A stretch of DNA of 64,000 bases from Phascolarctos cinereus (lineage: Eukaryota > Chordata > Mammalia > Diprotodontia > Phascolarctidae), in NCBI RefSeq assembly GCF_002099425.1, contig NW_018343973.1, forward strand, positions 7,231,001 to 7,295,000. Direction: 5' to 3'. Each line of letters starts with the position of its first letter. Position 1 is the first letter of the stretch. The translations under genes and the position numbers were made by a program. This document shows positions 9,553-21,490 of the stretch, piece by piece. The notes under the pieces were generated by a model that did no database searches, was not told the DNA's origin, and saw nothing but the letters and a program-made list of their open reading frames with translations.

Positions 9553-12500
9553 TAAAAATTATTTTCAACATTCTTTTTTGAAAAAATTTGAGTTCTAAAT
9601 TCTCTCTCATCCCTCCAGCCCCTCCTTCATACATCAAGAAGACAAGCAATCTATCAGTTATACATGTGAAATTATGCAAAGTATATTTCCAAGTTAGCCA
9701 TATTGCAGAAAAGCAAGAAAACTTAAAATGTAAAAAAAAATCATGCTTCAGTTTGCACTAAGTTAATTAGTTCTCTCTTTGGAGATAGATAGCATTTTTA
9801 TCATGAGCCCTTCAGAATTGTCTTGGATCATTGTATTGATCAGACTAGCTAAGTCTTTTACAGTTGATCATTACACAATATTGTTGTTACTGTGCACAAT
9901 GATCTCCTGGTTCTTTTCATTTCACTTTGCATCAGTTCATATAGGTCTTCCCAGGTTTTTCTGAAAACATCTCCCTCACCATTTCTTAGACCACAATAGT
10001 ATTCCATTACAATCACATATCATGACTGGTTTAACCATTCCACAATTGATGGGCTTCCCCTCAATTTCCAATTCTTTGTCACAACAAGAGTTGTCACAAA
10101 AAAGAGTTGCTATATTTTTGTAAATACAGGCCCTTTTTCTTTTCTTTTTATCTCTTTGGCATAGACTTAATAATAGTACTACTGGGTCAAAGGCTATGCA
10201 TGGTTTTATAGTCCTTTGGTTATAGCTCTAAATTGTTCTCCAGAATCGTTGAACCAGATCACAACTCGACCAATAATGCATTAATGTCCCTAATTTTTCA
10301 CATCTCCTCCAGCATTTGTCATTTACCTTTTCTGTCATATTAGCCAAGCTGAGAAGTATGAGGTGGTATCTTAGAGTTGCTTTAATTTACATTTTACTGT
10401 TCAACAGTGATTTAGAGCATTTTCTCATATAGCTAAATACAGCTTTTATTTCTTCTTCTGAAAACTGCCTTTCATATTCTTGGACTTTTTATCAGTTGGG
10501 CAATGTCTCTCTTTCTCTCTCTCTCTCTCTCTTTTTTTTTTTTTAATAATTTTGCCTCAGTCTTTTATATATTGAGAAATGAGGCCTTTGTCAGAATTTT
10601 TCTTTAAATTTTTTATATTGCTTCATTGTATATGGTACCTTTTAGCAAAATGTAGTTTCCCTGATTATCTCTTTTAATTTGATCTATTTTTGCTTTTGCT
10701 TTCTCTCAGATTGTGATTGTTACCCCTGGCTTTTTTACCCCAGCTGAAGCCCCTTATTTTTAACTGTTTGTCTTTCTGTTTCAAGTGTATTTCTTGTAAA
10801 GGACATATTGTTGGATTTCTGTTTCTAATCCTTTCTGCTATGCACTTCTATCTGTGAGGGAGTTCGTCTCATTTAAATTCATAATTCTGATTACTGTATA
10901 TTTCCCTTCATCTTAATTTGTTCTGTATATATGTCTCTCTTTCTTTTTACCCTGTCCCTCCTCAAAAGTATGTTTTGCTTCTCACCGCTGCCTCCCTTAA
11001 TCTGCCTTGCGTTTTATAAACCTCTTCATGTTTCTTATCCCTTGCTGCTCCTGTTTCCCTGTTGGGTGAGATAAATTTCTTTATTCAACCGAGTAAGTAT
11101 ATATGTTCTTTCCTTTTTGAATTAATACCAATGAGAGTGATGTTCAAGTGTTTCATGCCACCCTACCATTTCCCCCTTTATTGTAAAAGCCCTTCCTTGC
11201 ATGACTCTTTTAAGTGAAATAATTTTCTCCATTCTACTCCTTTCCTCCTTCTCCCACTACATCCCTCCTTATTACTTATTCATTTTTAGAAATCATACCC
11301 AAATAATCAGCTCACATGTGCGCTGTCTATCAATGTAGATTCCTTCTAATAGCCTAATAATGATACAGTTCTTAGGAGTTACATGTATCATGTTCGCATT
11401 TCAGAATATAATGGGCTTAAGCTCAAGTTCCTTGTGATTTTTTTCACTCAAGTTTGCCTTTTAATGTTTTTCTTGAGTCTTGTATTTGAATATTAGAATT
11501 TCTATTCAGTTTTGGTCTTCTCATCAGCAATGTTAGAAGTTTTCTAGCTCATTACATGTCTATTCCTCCCCTGTAGAATTATGCTCAGTTTTGCTGGGTA
11601 GGGGATTCTTGGCTGTAATCTTAGCTCTTTTGTTTCCTTAATATCAATTTCTAAGCCTTTTGCTCCTTAATAGTGTTTGCTTCTAAATCTGTGATTCTGA
11701 CTACAATTACGCAGCATTTCAGTTGTTTCTGGCTCCTTATATTACTTTCTCCTTCACCTGGGAGCTCTGAAATTTGGCTATAATATTCCAGTGAGTTTTC
11801 AATTTGGGATCTCTTTCAGGAGGTGATCACTGGATTTTTCAAGTTCTATTTTGTCTTCTGGTTCTATGATATCTGGGTCATTTTCCTTTACAATGTTTTG
11901 AAATATGATGTCAAGGCTCTTTTTTTGATCATAGTTTTCAGGTAGTCCAATAATTCTTAAGTTATCTCTCCTTGATTTATTTTCTGGGTCATTTGTTTTT
12001 CTGATGAGATATTTCACATTTTCTTCTATTTTTTATTCTTCTGACTTTGATTATTTCTTGATGTCTCATGGAATCATTAGCTTTCACTTGCCTACTTCAA
12101 ATTTTTAAGTAATTATTTTCTTCAGTGAGCTTTTGTACCTCTTTTTATTAGTTTGTCAGTTGTGCTTTTTAAAGAGTTCTTTTCTTCAGTGAATTTTTGC
12201 ATCTGTTTTACCATTAGGTTAATTGTTTTTTTAAGCTTTATTGTAGTTTTATGTCACTTTTACCAAGCTGTTAAATCTCTTTTCATAAGTTTCTTGTATT
12301 AGTCTCATTTCTTTCTCCATTTTCCTCTACCATTCTTATTTCTTTCCAGGAATTCTTGTTGGGCTTGTATCTAATTTGCATTTTTCTCTGAGGCTTTGAT
12401 TATACCTGTTTTCATGTTGTTCTCTTTTGAGTTTCTCTCTCCCTTGCCACCATAATAAGTTTTTATGGTCTGATTCTTTTGTTACTGTTGCTTTTTGTTC

Positions 12501-13240
12501 ATTTTCCTGCCCATTTCTTGACTTTTCACTTTATAGTAAAGTTGGGCTCTGCTCACCTGGTGGTGGGGATGGCACTATCCCAAGCTTCATACTTTTTTGT
12601 GCTCCTGTGTTCAGAGATAATTCTGGGTGTCTGCAAGTTTTCAGTGTTCCAAAAGTGTTTTTATCCTCAGAAAGGTGTAGCCACTGATCTCATCTGCTCT
12701 CTGGTCTTTACCCAGGAAAGTCTCCTGTTTCCCTTCAGCTACAAGCCCTAATGTTCCTCTTGGCCCTGGGACTATGATGAGGGCCCTTCCTCCCTTATTA
12801 CCAATCATTGGCACTCCTCTCTTCCTGAACCTGTGACCTGGATCTGCATATGGGCAATGGAGTTGCCAAACAGTGCCTTGTCTTGAACTCAGTGTCAACT
12901 CAGGGTACCCTGCAATCTATATCTGACCACTTGTCTAATCCTCTTAACTTGTATGGGCCAAGAGCTCCCAAAGCTGCTGCTGTCACAACTGCCTCCAAGG
13001 TCCACTGCTGGTGTTGTTCTCACAGGAGTTCAGAGCCATCACCTAACCTAGTGTCATCAGCTTCTCTTGTCAACCTCCTAAATTATCTTGGGCTGGAAAA
13101 AGTCTCACCCTGACCTTTTATTGGCTATCTATGCCATTCTAGAATTTGATTTGATGTGTTTTTTTAAAGTTTTTAGAGGGGAATGTTGGGAGAATTTTAC
13201 TGTGTTACTTTCTCTACTCCACTATCTTGGTTCAATGCCT
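9553..13240 (-). mobile_element. L1 with both ends, ORF2 core deleted
   Basis: Read 5' to 3' on minus: 5' end AGGCATTGAACCAAGATAGT at 13240; GC-richer 5' UTR to about 12300; ORF1 including the frame 12017-11799 with NLRIIGLPENYDQKKSLDII; ORF1 C-terminal domain to about 11500; a long inter-ORF region 11420-10930; ORF2 endonuclease remnant around 10930-10560 (NPTICPLQEIHLKQKDKQ); then a jump to the ORF2 C-terminus (10500-9780) and 3' UTR (to 9553). The reverse-transcriptase core is absent. Flanks CCACAGTCCCTCTTTAA (9536-9552) and CCACAATCCCTTTAA (13241-13255) look like a decayed target-site duplication. Confidence 0.85.
10504..10545. repeat. CT/T tract
   Basis: (CT)n followed by a T run, exactly where the L1 copy jumps from the ORF2 C-terminus to the endonuclease region. 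Confidence 0.9.
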
Positions 13241-13335
13241 CCACAATCCCTTTAACATGTATTGTCATTTTTGCTAATATGTTGGCTGTGAGGTGAAACC
13301 TTAAGGTTAGTTTGATTTTCATCCACATTCTTCCT

Positions 13336-14125
13336 TCTGTCCAATTTTGGGACAAATTTTATGGAAGTTTGGCTGTGTGGATTAGGAGTCAGATTCTAAC
13401 CAGAAGTAAAGACAGTGGAAGGAGACATTGGAAATTAAGTTGGGCCTGGAAGAGTAGTTGCCCCCCTCCGCCCTCGGATTACTGAAACTATTTGCAGGCT
13501 GGCCTCTAATGACATTATCAAAGAGAATAAACTCTGTTGAGAATGGACACATCACTCTTGTTTCCACCAACACCAAGCCAGTGATGGAAAGAACAGTCCA
13601 AAGGACTTGGGAATGGAAGCACTCCTTTCTCCCATCTTACCCCCCTGGGCCTATTTTTAGCCCAGTATTTGCAGTCATTATCCAGGGTAAGTACGCCTGT
13701 GGAGAAGGGGCTGTTCATCTTTGCCAGTTGCTAACACACTTCTACTCATAGAGAAAGCACCTCTCCTCAGAACTAGATGGAAAAAGCCCAGAACCCTCAA
13801 TCCCAAAGCACTGAGAATTGCAGTGCTCCCCAGACCATCAGCTCTACTTCTTCCCCATAGCCATTATCCAGGGAATCAGTTTTTTAGAGGTGTTACCTGG
13901 CAATTGCTTCTGCAGATGCTATAGCCCCTGTCTTCTCAGCTGTCACAGTTACTGAAGACCAGGATAAGAAAGTTCTTGCCACCTAAGTCCTTTGCCCTTG
14001 TCAAATGTTAACATCAAATATGAAGATATTTTTATCAATGGAAAAACACGAACAGAAATGCATTACTACATGCTTTGCTGCTGTTCCCTAAGAATCCTGG
14101 GGTGTGTATCCCATACTTGAATGTG
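13336..14125. other. unassigned sequence, moderately GC-rich
   Basis: Less AT-rich than its surroundings, with 60-97 codon frames on both strands but no recognisable domain, splice structure or known repeat. Could be single-copy DNA. Confidence 0.45.
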
Positions 14126-14248
14126 AACTCCTTGAAAACAGACCATCTTGTTTTTCTATTTGCATCCCCAGTACTTAAAGACACTGATTCATGCATAGCA
14201 AGTACCTAATAAATGCTTTTTCATTCATTCATTTGTTCATTCATTACT
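14126..14248 (+). mobile_element. L2 3' end
   Basis: GTGAACTCCTTGAAAACAGA, TTGCATCCCCAGTACTTAAA, GCATAGCAAGTACCTAATAA, ATGCTTTTTCATTCATTCAT: the complete terminal pattern. Confidence 0.8.
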
Positions 14249-15185
14249 TTGTGAAGTTATGTAAGCCTTTTTTGAGAGAGTTCTTATTAAGCAATAGATA
14301 TGACTTAGAATGATCTGGAATATTTTGGGACTTGAGTCAACAGACATAATGCTAAATCCAAACAACAGTGGCTTGAGGACCACACCATTTCTAGGGAATC
14401 TCTCGTCAGCTTGGACTCTGCACTGGATATCTTTCATGATAGTGAAAATACAATTGATGAATCAATTTCTCCTTTTTTATGCCTCATCTGATATTCATAA
14501 TCAGTAGATTTTCAAAGAAAGGTAACCCTATTATATATTTCAATGAATCTTTTTGATTTTGACATATGTGTGTAAGACATCTTGCAGTAGAAGAACCTAT
14601 AAGGTGATATTTTGCTCTCTTGAACTAAATATTTTATGTGCAAAAGAACATAAACAAGTAGCAGTTTTATGTATTTATTATTGTAGGAGGGTGATGTGTT
14701 CTTGATCAGTGTACAAAAGTTGCTTTGATGAAAAATAAATTAAAACTTATTTATTTATAAGGATTAAATAAGTTTTAAAATTAAAGGATTAATTAGCAGT
14801 AATATTTTCAAAAACCACCAAGCCCCTTCAGGCAACAGTTCCATTCATTTTAATGTATTATTTGATGGTAAGTATTAAATAAAAGTATTTCCATCATCAA
14901 ACCATAGTCAACAATGTAATTTGATTAATTTGAAAGATGTTCTGTAACTTTTTTCTGTAACAAAGTTATGCTTTAAGTAAACTATCCTAAGTTCACAATG
15001 GTGTTTATTTAAATAACAGTTCTAAAACAATACACTCTGATTCCGTACCCTTGCTGTTTCAGTTGTTTTGCATTGAACTATTAGCTAAATTGATAGAGCT
15101 TGGTACAAATGAAGTTTGGGTTTAGTTGTCCTCATGTGGAACTGGATGAAAGGCAGTTTTGCTCACCTTGCACACAGGAATGTAA
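14249..15185. other. unassigned AT-rich sequence
   Basis: No repeat or gene recognised. Confidence 0.45.
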
Positions 15186-15189
15186 GAAT

Positions 15190-15400
15190 GAATTAAAAGC
15201 ATCTATTAACATAAAAGCATTATTAAGCTTTTACTATGTGATGGGCACTATGCTAAAGTCTGTGCATATAAATTCAAAATACAGTCCCTGTCATTAAGTA
15301 GTTTACATTCTAGTGGAGGTGATAACATTACATTCTAGTAGGGGAGTTGTGTCCAGGGAAGGATGAAATCATAGAGATAGTGAGTAGCCCTATGTAGCAA
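15190..15400 (-). mobile_element. L2 3' end (inverted)
   Basis: Complement of the L2 terminus: GCATTATTAAGCTTTTACTA, TGTGATGGGCACTATGCTAA, CAGTCCCTGTCATTAAGTAG, TTTACATTCTAGTGGAGG. Confidence 0.75.
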
Positions 15401-16269
15401 TCAAATGATTAACAGCATTTTCCAAAAGAATAATTTGTTAGTCTTTATTACTGTTACCAAAGGAAACATTGGATAGAGGAAATACTGCAGCATGACAAGA
15501 AAATGACACAGTAGACTAGCTTAGGCCAGCTTGATATTTTAAGCTCTCACCAGCTTGCTCAGCCCCAGGGTGAGAGGTGAATGTTCAGTGGGAGGGTGAT
15601 GTGTCAGGAGTAGTGATAATAGGCTATTTAGCTGGAAGATAGCCTGAAGACCTCGGTTCAGGTCCTACTTCTGACATATTGTCTGTGTGATCTTGGGCAA
15701 GGCATTTCACCTCTCAGTGCCACAGGTAACTCTCTTAGACTCTTGAGTGGCAGAGAAGGTGCTTATCTGCATTGGTCAAGATGGCTTCTTACTGAGAGCT
15801 ACCTAAGCCAATGAAATCCTTAGATTAGTCCAATTTTAAAAATTGGACCAGTTAGCTTTATACAGAACATATCTTTTTTTTCAGCTGCACAATTGGCCAG
15901 CTATCCTCCAAATGTGTAATATTGTTTATAATAGGGATTAAGTGGGAAAAAATGGGGATAATTTGGCATAATGTACTATTCCTGTAGTTAACAAAACAGA
16001 ACAAAAGCTTCAAAACGTGTTCTAATAGTGTTAGGTTAATAGCAACACTTTGTGCATGGAAGACTTTTTGCTAGAAGCAAAATCTAAACTTCAAACAGTT
16101 TAGGAGCTGAACCTTTGACTTTTTATTTGTATAAGCTTCACAGAGTTTAGAGTTGGAAGGGACTTTGATTTTATAGAATTTAGCAGGACAGCACACTTCT
16201 AAATTTTTTGATGATGATGATGTTGATGGTAACAGTGATCATGATGATTTTGATGGTGTAGTGATATAT
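15401..16269. other. unassigned sequence with a weak MIR match
   Basis: 15610-15725 has a faint MIR core (GTTCAGGTCCTACTTCTGAC, TGTGTGATCTTGGGCAAGGC). 16140-16165 resembles the start of a mammalian MIR-like element (GAGTTGGAAGGGACTTTGA). A GAT-rich simple repeat is at 16208-16262. The rest is unassigned. Confidence 0.5.
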
Positions 16270-16775
16270 TAATTTTACCCCAGCCAATTGAATTGAATTC
16301 AATAACTATTTACTAAACTCTATACCAGGCACTTAGTTATGTATTAGGAAAATGACATTATTCTTGGGCTCCAGGATCTTATAACCTAATGGTGGTAGAG
16401 GTGGATTGGGGCCACATGACACAAATAAGTATGATAATAAGGTAGAAGGTGGTTAGGACAAATAAAAAATCTAGACAAAGTGCTCTAAAAAAGTTTGATA
16501 ATTGAACGAGAATTTTAAGTTTGGTGGAATAGGGAAAGTTTTGCCAAGGAAGTAGGTATGGTAAGAAGAGAAGGATTTCAACATGGAGAAATACAGAGCA
16601 AGGACATTACCACCATGGGCAATGGCTCACCTGGATGCATAGAGGTAGAAGAAGGCAGAATAAGAACAAGAAATAGCTAGCATTCTAGTTTGACTGGTAG
16701 TAGAAAACATGATTGGAAAGGCAGTCTTACAGAATCTTAGGCCTAGATCTAAGATTATTGGTGTTCTCTCTTTGA
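16270..16775 (-). mobile_element. L2-type LINE 3' region (inverted), degenerate
   Basis: Starts with the inverted L2 end (ATTTACTAAACTCTATACCA, GGCACTTAGTTATG) and continues into purine-rich sequence (AAGTTTTGCCAAGGAAGTAG, TTGACTGGTAGTAG) like the interior part at 56990-57450. Confidence 0.6.
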
Positions 16776-16789
16776 CATTACTTTGCATA

Positions 16790-16945
16790 TATGTCTTACT
16801 ATAGTCTTTGTATTTCTTGTATGTATGTATAATCTATATTTGTAGGTAGCTCTTTGAGGGTAGGAATTTTTGTTATAATTTATTGTATTTGTGCCTTGAA
16901 TATATTGGACATTTAATAAACACTTTTTTGAGTTTAATTGAATAG
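16790..16945 (+). mobile_element. L2 3' end
   Basis: GTAGCTCTTTGAGGGTAGGA ... TTGGACATTTAATAAACACT TTT-type terminus in sense orientation. Confidence 0.65.
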
Positions 16946-18255
16946 TAGAGTCAAAGTGTCCTTCTTGATATAATGAAGCATTAGAATAATAGAAGTGATA
17001 GAAATAGAAAGATTAAATATGCTAAAATATTCATAGGTGGAAATTGATCTCAAATTTATCTTGAAGGTTTGCAACAATAAGTGTCAAGATTTGGATACTA
17101 TAATAGGATTCTAGTCTTCATCTCAAAGTTAACATATTTAAAATGATTCATCATCTTCCTTTCTTTTCCTTATTTGGCTTCCATTCCCAATTTTCCTATT
17201 CTTATTGGTGACAGTATGATTTTCTGAGTCTTCTAGACTAGAATGCTTGGTTGGAATCCTCATTGATAAAGTTTTGAGCAAGAGACTGAAAGTCTTAGAC
17301 AGCCATAGCAATTATTTTCTTCACTGTTGTCAGTTGAAGGTAGAACTTTTCTAAGAGAAAGGAAGGCATGGGAAAGCAATATTTAGAGAAGAAGATAGTG
17401 TCAAATTATGAGATTTGACTTTTTGAACCAAAGTTGAACATACAATAATGATGGGTTCTTGTCCAGGAAAGTTAGTGGAGACTGGGAAGAAAGCAATTGC
17501 TTGGTGACTTTCTATTCAAATTCAAAGTTCATTAAACTAAAGGTGGGGTAAATGGAAAGAGCAGAACAAGTATAACATAACAAGAATGACAGTGGGAAGG
17601 GCCAGTAATTTGTGGAAGAAAATAACCAGGAAGAGCAGTAAAAATGACTGTCATATGCCAAGGATAAGATCAATCATGGCCTCAGTTTTCCATGTGCCAA
17701 TACTCATATTATGGGTAATAAGCAAGCTGTGCTAATGATTTTAAAATGTAGTACATAAAATGTAGAGATAATTAGGATACAGTGGAAAGTGATGGATCAC
17801 TTTAATCAGTCAATTGAATCCTATACCCTGCTCAACAAATTAGACAAGAGATCATTACAGAGTGACCTTGAGAAGATAATACTCCTGTATGGACTGCAAG
17901 AACTTCAGGGAGGATATATGGTGGCGATGACCAGTGGAGCAATGAGATGATGAGTGCTTGAAACAGGTCGTAGAGGCTCTATGTGAAGCTTTATTCCCTG
18001 AGAATCTCAGACTAGATACACATCTGTTGGAGTTTTCTCACTACTTAAAGCATTGAATTTAAAAATAATTGACTCCTCATTCTCATAATTTTGTTTCAGA
18101 AAGTGGAACAAATAACAAAATGATTTATTATTCTTGACCTGATTTTGATTAATAAAAAGAAGGTAATCCAGTCCCTTTAATGCTAATGCCTTCCCTCTGA
18201 GGGAAGTTGGATACTGTAATAGGATTCTAGTCTTCATATCAAACTGGCCCTGTTT
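16946..18255. other. unassigned sequence bounded by a 37-bp direct repeat
   Basis: Nothing recognised apart from the direct repeat at 17091-17127 and 18207-18243 (see findings). A 76-codon minus-strand frame near 18007-18237 has no known motif. Confidence 0.5.
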
Positions 18256-18416
18256 ATATGTTACTTGTACATCATTGTTTGCCTCTTGTCTTCCCTAACA
18301 GACTCCTTGAAAGCAAGGACTCCTGCCCCCCGCCTTTATATTTTCAGCATTTAGCATAGTACCTGGCACATAATAGGGGCTTAATAAGTGCTTATTGACT
18401 TGCTTATTGATTTGAC
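18256..18416 (+). mobile_element. L2 3' end
   Basis: GACTCCTTGAAAGCAAGGAC, TTAGCATAGTACCTGGCACA, TAATAGGGGCTTAATAAGTG, CTTATTGACTTGC. Confidence 0.85.
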
Positions 18417-18604
18417 TTGGTTGGAAAAATGGAAGTGACATATTTTTCAGGATGCAATGATGATGTCATTTTAAAATTCGCAATATATAGGAAAGAAAAG
18501 AACAAGAAGTGTTTGACATATTCCCTAAACTTTACAGCAGTATTTTTCATGAAGTTCAGAGAAAGAACATAGAACTATAAATCACAGAGTTGGATGTGAC
18601 CTCA

Positions 18605-19095
18605 GAAATTATCTAATCCAACACATAGTTGTACAGGAATCTCCTCAGCATTAATAAATTTCAAAAACCTCAGAAATTGGTCATAAAGCCTCTACCTGCA
18701 GATATTTCACAAGCAGGAATTCCTAATTCCTGAAGTGTTTCATTTTAGACAGCTCTAAATATTTAAAATCAGATTGTAAACTCCTTTAGGGGAGGGACTA
18801 TTTTTTGCTCTTTTTACATCCCCAGTACTTAACATAATACCTGGCACATAGTAGAAACTTAATAAATATTGAGTGATTGATAATCTCTATGTAAAATTTG
18901 TTTCTTTGTAAGTTCTACATATGTATCAGAATTGCCTTTTGTAGGCCAAGTAAAACAACATCTCCTTTCTCTTCCACATGACAGCTTGAAACAAATGGGT
19001 TTTCTTTAGGATTCTTTCCACCTCTACATTAATCACACTTAGTTTCTTCAAATAATCTTAGTTTGGCATGGTTTTGAATTTCCTCACCACTAAGT
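18605..19095 (-). mobile_element. CR1/L3-type LINE 3' end (inverted), split by an L2 tail
   Basis: Complement of the element at 3086-4136: ATCACAGAGTTGGATGTGAC, TCATAAAGCCTCTACCTGCA, TTTTAGACAGCTCTAAATAT on the left; TTTGTAAGTTCTACATATG, CTCTTCCACATGACAGCTTG, TTGGCATGGTTTTGAATTTC on the right. The L2 tail at 18768-18885 separates them. Confidence 0.72.
18768..18885 (+). mobile_element. L2 3' end inside the CR1/L3 fragment
   Basis: GATTGTAAACTCCTTTAGGG, CATCCCCAGTACTTAACATA, ATACCTGGCACATAGTAGAA, ACTTAATAAATATTGAGTGA. The CR1/L3 sequence resumes after it. Confidence 0.85.
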
Positions 19096-19224
19096 TCTCC
19101 CCATGGATGTTTGTAGGAATCAAGGAGAACAGGAGAGGTGCCATAGGACTGTAGAAGGAAAAAATTGTTGATCTTCTAAAAGAATAGGAATAGGAAGTTA
19201 AGTCTGTCAAAATATAGGTTAGCG

Positions 19225-19960
19225 AGCTTGATACCAATCCCCAAGCTACCAGTGATCACTTAATTGCCATATATAATTCCCTTTACTCAACCTTTATCCT
19301 TCTTGACCTTTCTGTAGCATTTGACACTATTGATGACTTTCCCCCCTCCTTCTGCTCCCCACTCCATCATGTCTTCTCTCCAGATTTAAATGTCTCTATT
19401 TTCTTCTGGTTCTATTCCTGCTGGTCTCGCTGTTCTCTCTCAGTCTTCCTTATAGTTTTTTATCCACATCATACCCACTAACTTTGAGTATAACTCAAAA
19501 CTCTGTTTTGACGCCTCCCTCTTCCCTCTCTATACTCTTAGTGTCCCTATTAACTTCCAGAGGTTTAATTAGCATTCTATGGAGATGAGTCACAGATTTG
19601 CAAATCCAATCCAAGCCTCTCTCCTGAGCTCTAGTCAAACACTTCCACATACCTATTGAATATTTCAGATTAAATGTTCATAGTTATCTCAAAATCAATT
19701 TGTACAAAATTAAACTCATTATTTTATCTTTCCCTTCAATCCACTCTCTTCCACACTTCCCTGTTTCCATTGAGAGCACTACTATCTTTCCATTTCTCTA
19801 ATCACATAGGTTCAAATACTTAGCCCATAGTAGGAGAAAATGGCCACCTGAGGGCAGGGCCTTTATTTTAGTCACTTTTATATCTCCCACTACACCCATC
19901 ATGGTGCTTTATACATGCAAGGTGACATTTCTATGTGTACATATAATTAATGGATAAATA
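19225..19960 (+). mobile_element. L2 LINE, ORF2 remnant to near 3' end
   Basis: The RT-domain line LLDLS.AFDTIDD is readable from TCCTTCTTGACCTTTCTGTA (19299 on), a hallmark of L2/CR1 reverse transcriptases. Downstream blocks ATCCAATCCAAGCCTCTCTC and CAAAATTAAACTCATTATTT follow the order of L2 ORF2. Stops throughout. Confidence 0.75.
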
Positions 19961-20945
19961 ATTGGAGAAAAATCTGTGGATTTGAGGTACTACAAAAGTC
20001 CTCATTTTGTTCTGGCAGACTAAGTAATTACCAAATTACCAACATATTTAAGTTCTTACTCATCTTGTGGGAAGTTACATATCCTTACAGAATTATCTTT
20101 AAGTAGCCATATGTAGAAACTTAGGTTAGTATGTGTTTTTTGAGAAAAAAAAACTATCTAGAATCTCCGTTCTTATATATTTTTGTTAATCTATGCCTTT
20201 TTAAAAAAAATTGGCAGAGCTAACTTTTTACCTTCTATTTTTAATCATTTTTCATTAATAGGATTTAAATTCACCTGACCTCCTTTAAAAAAAATCTTTT
20301 CAGAGTAATGAGATTTTATCTCTCTTCTTTTCATTGTGTGCCTTTCATTTCTCTTTCAACTTCTTTTTTGTCTCCTCTGTGAATTTTCAATCCCCCTGAG
20401 CTGCAGTATTATCCTTAGAATTGAGATCCCAAGAAAGAAGAATTTACTCATGGGGTAGGAGTCATAGATACAAAAAGATTGTATTTTAATATTCTTGTCA
20501 TGTAGACAAAGCTGTGTCATTCTTAGAGAAATGATTTCATGTTGCTTTTATTGAAACCACAGGAGTCTGAGTGTCAGTGATATTTGTCATCTGGGATTAC
20601 CTTTTATTCTTGAGACATTAGACCTATTTCAGTGGTAAATTTGTCTTTGAGCTGCTAATCAGAAGTGTTAGTCTTTAACATGGAATATACCATGTCATTC
20701 AGATAATCAGCTTTCCCTGTTCATCAGTCCTCACTTATATGGTGTCAGAGAGAGCAGAAATGGCAAATTTGAAAGAAGGGATTGTAGAACATGACCTTTC
20801 TCAGAATAATTGGGTTCCAGTATCGCATACATAATATTTATTTGTCAGTAATATTTAGGGTTTTGCTGTAATTGTGGCAAGTTCATTGACTTTTCAAGTG
20901 CCTTACAGCATGATTGGTGGCACTTAAGTTTCATGTGCCTTAGGA
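19961..20945. other. unassigned sequence
   Basis: No recognised repeat or gene. Candidate single-copy DNA. Confidence 0.45.
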
Positions 20946-21103
20946 AAAAAAGGACAAGTATATATATTTACAATTTAGAATCATGTTATGAAAAATGGCA
21001 TTTTCTTGAGTGAGAAATCCCCTCCCCATAAAAAGGTAAATGTGTATATTTGAAATTTAGAATCATGTTATACAAAATGGTATATTCCTAAGTGAGAGAT
21101 GCC
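20946..21103 (+). repeat. diverged 82-bp tandem duplication
   Basis: Two side-by-side units share AATTTAGAATCATGTTAT (from 20972 and from 21054) and flanking AAATGG and TGAGTGAGAAAT / AAGTGAGAGAT sequence. The offset is 82 bases. Confidence 0.85.
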
Positions 21104-21490
21104 TATTCTAGCAGAATTATCCTGCACTGGGTTTTGTTCTCAGGAATACACCAGTGCTATTGAGGGTAAGGAGTTGTTTATAACCCTTAGTGTGGGAAAA
21201 TAAGGATAAAGAAAGCAACTGGGGAAATATTGGAGAATGACTGAGATAAAGAAACATGGTCAGGTACTATAGTCTCAAGTACATCTCCATAAAGCATTAG
21301 AAATTAATTTTATTCATTATGAAGACTGAGATACTCTTCCATCAGAAATTTATCTTCTAATGTGTTAATGATGAAGTGAATGATACTCTTCCTGATTGAG
21401 GTCTGTGATTGTTAGTTTTTGCCTAAGAGGATAAAGGGGAACTTAGAGACAAGGGACTGATTGGAATGATGTCTTTGTGTTCGTGGTGAG
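21104..21490. other. unassigned sequence
   Basis: Nothing recognised. Confidence 0.45.

Larger units (their letters stand above)
8700..13335 (-). mobile_element. old L1 ORF2 fragment hosting a SINE and a 3.7 kb L1
   Basis: Host pieces are 8850-9035, 9284-9552 and 13241-13335. They read in order as minus-strand L1 ORF2 C-terminal coding sequence (complement of TATCATAATTTATTTAGTCA at 9003, ACAATGTATTAGCC at 9511, and ATTGTCATTTTTGCTAATAT at 13261). The SINE at 9036 and the L1 at 9553 interrupt it. Confidence 0.72.
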
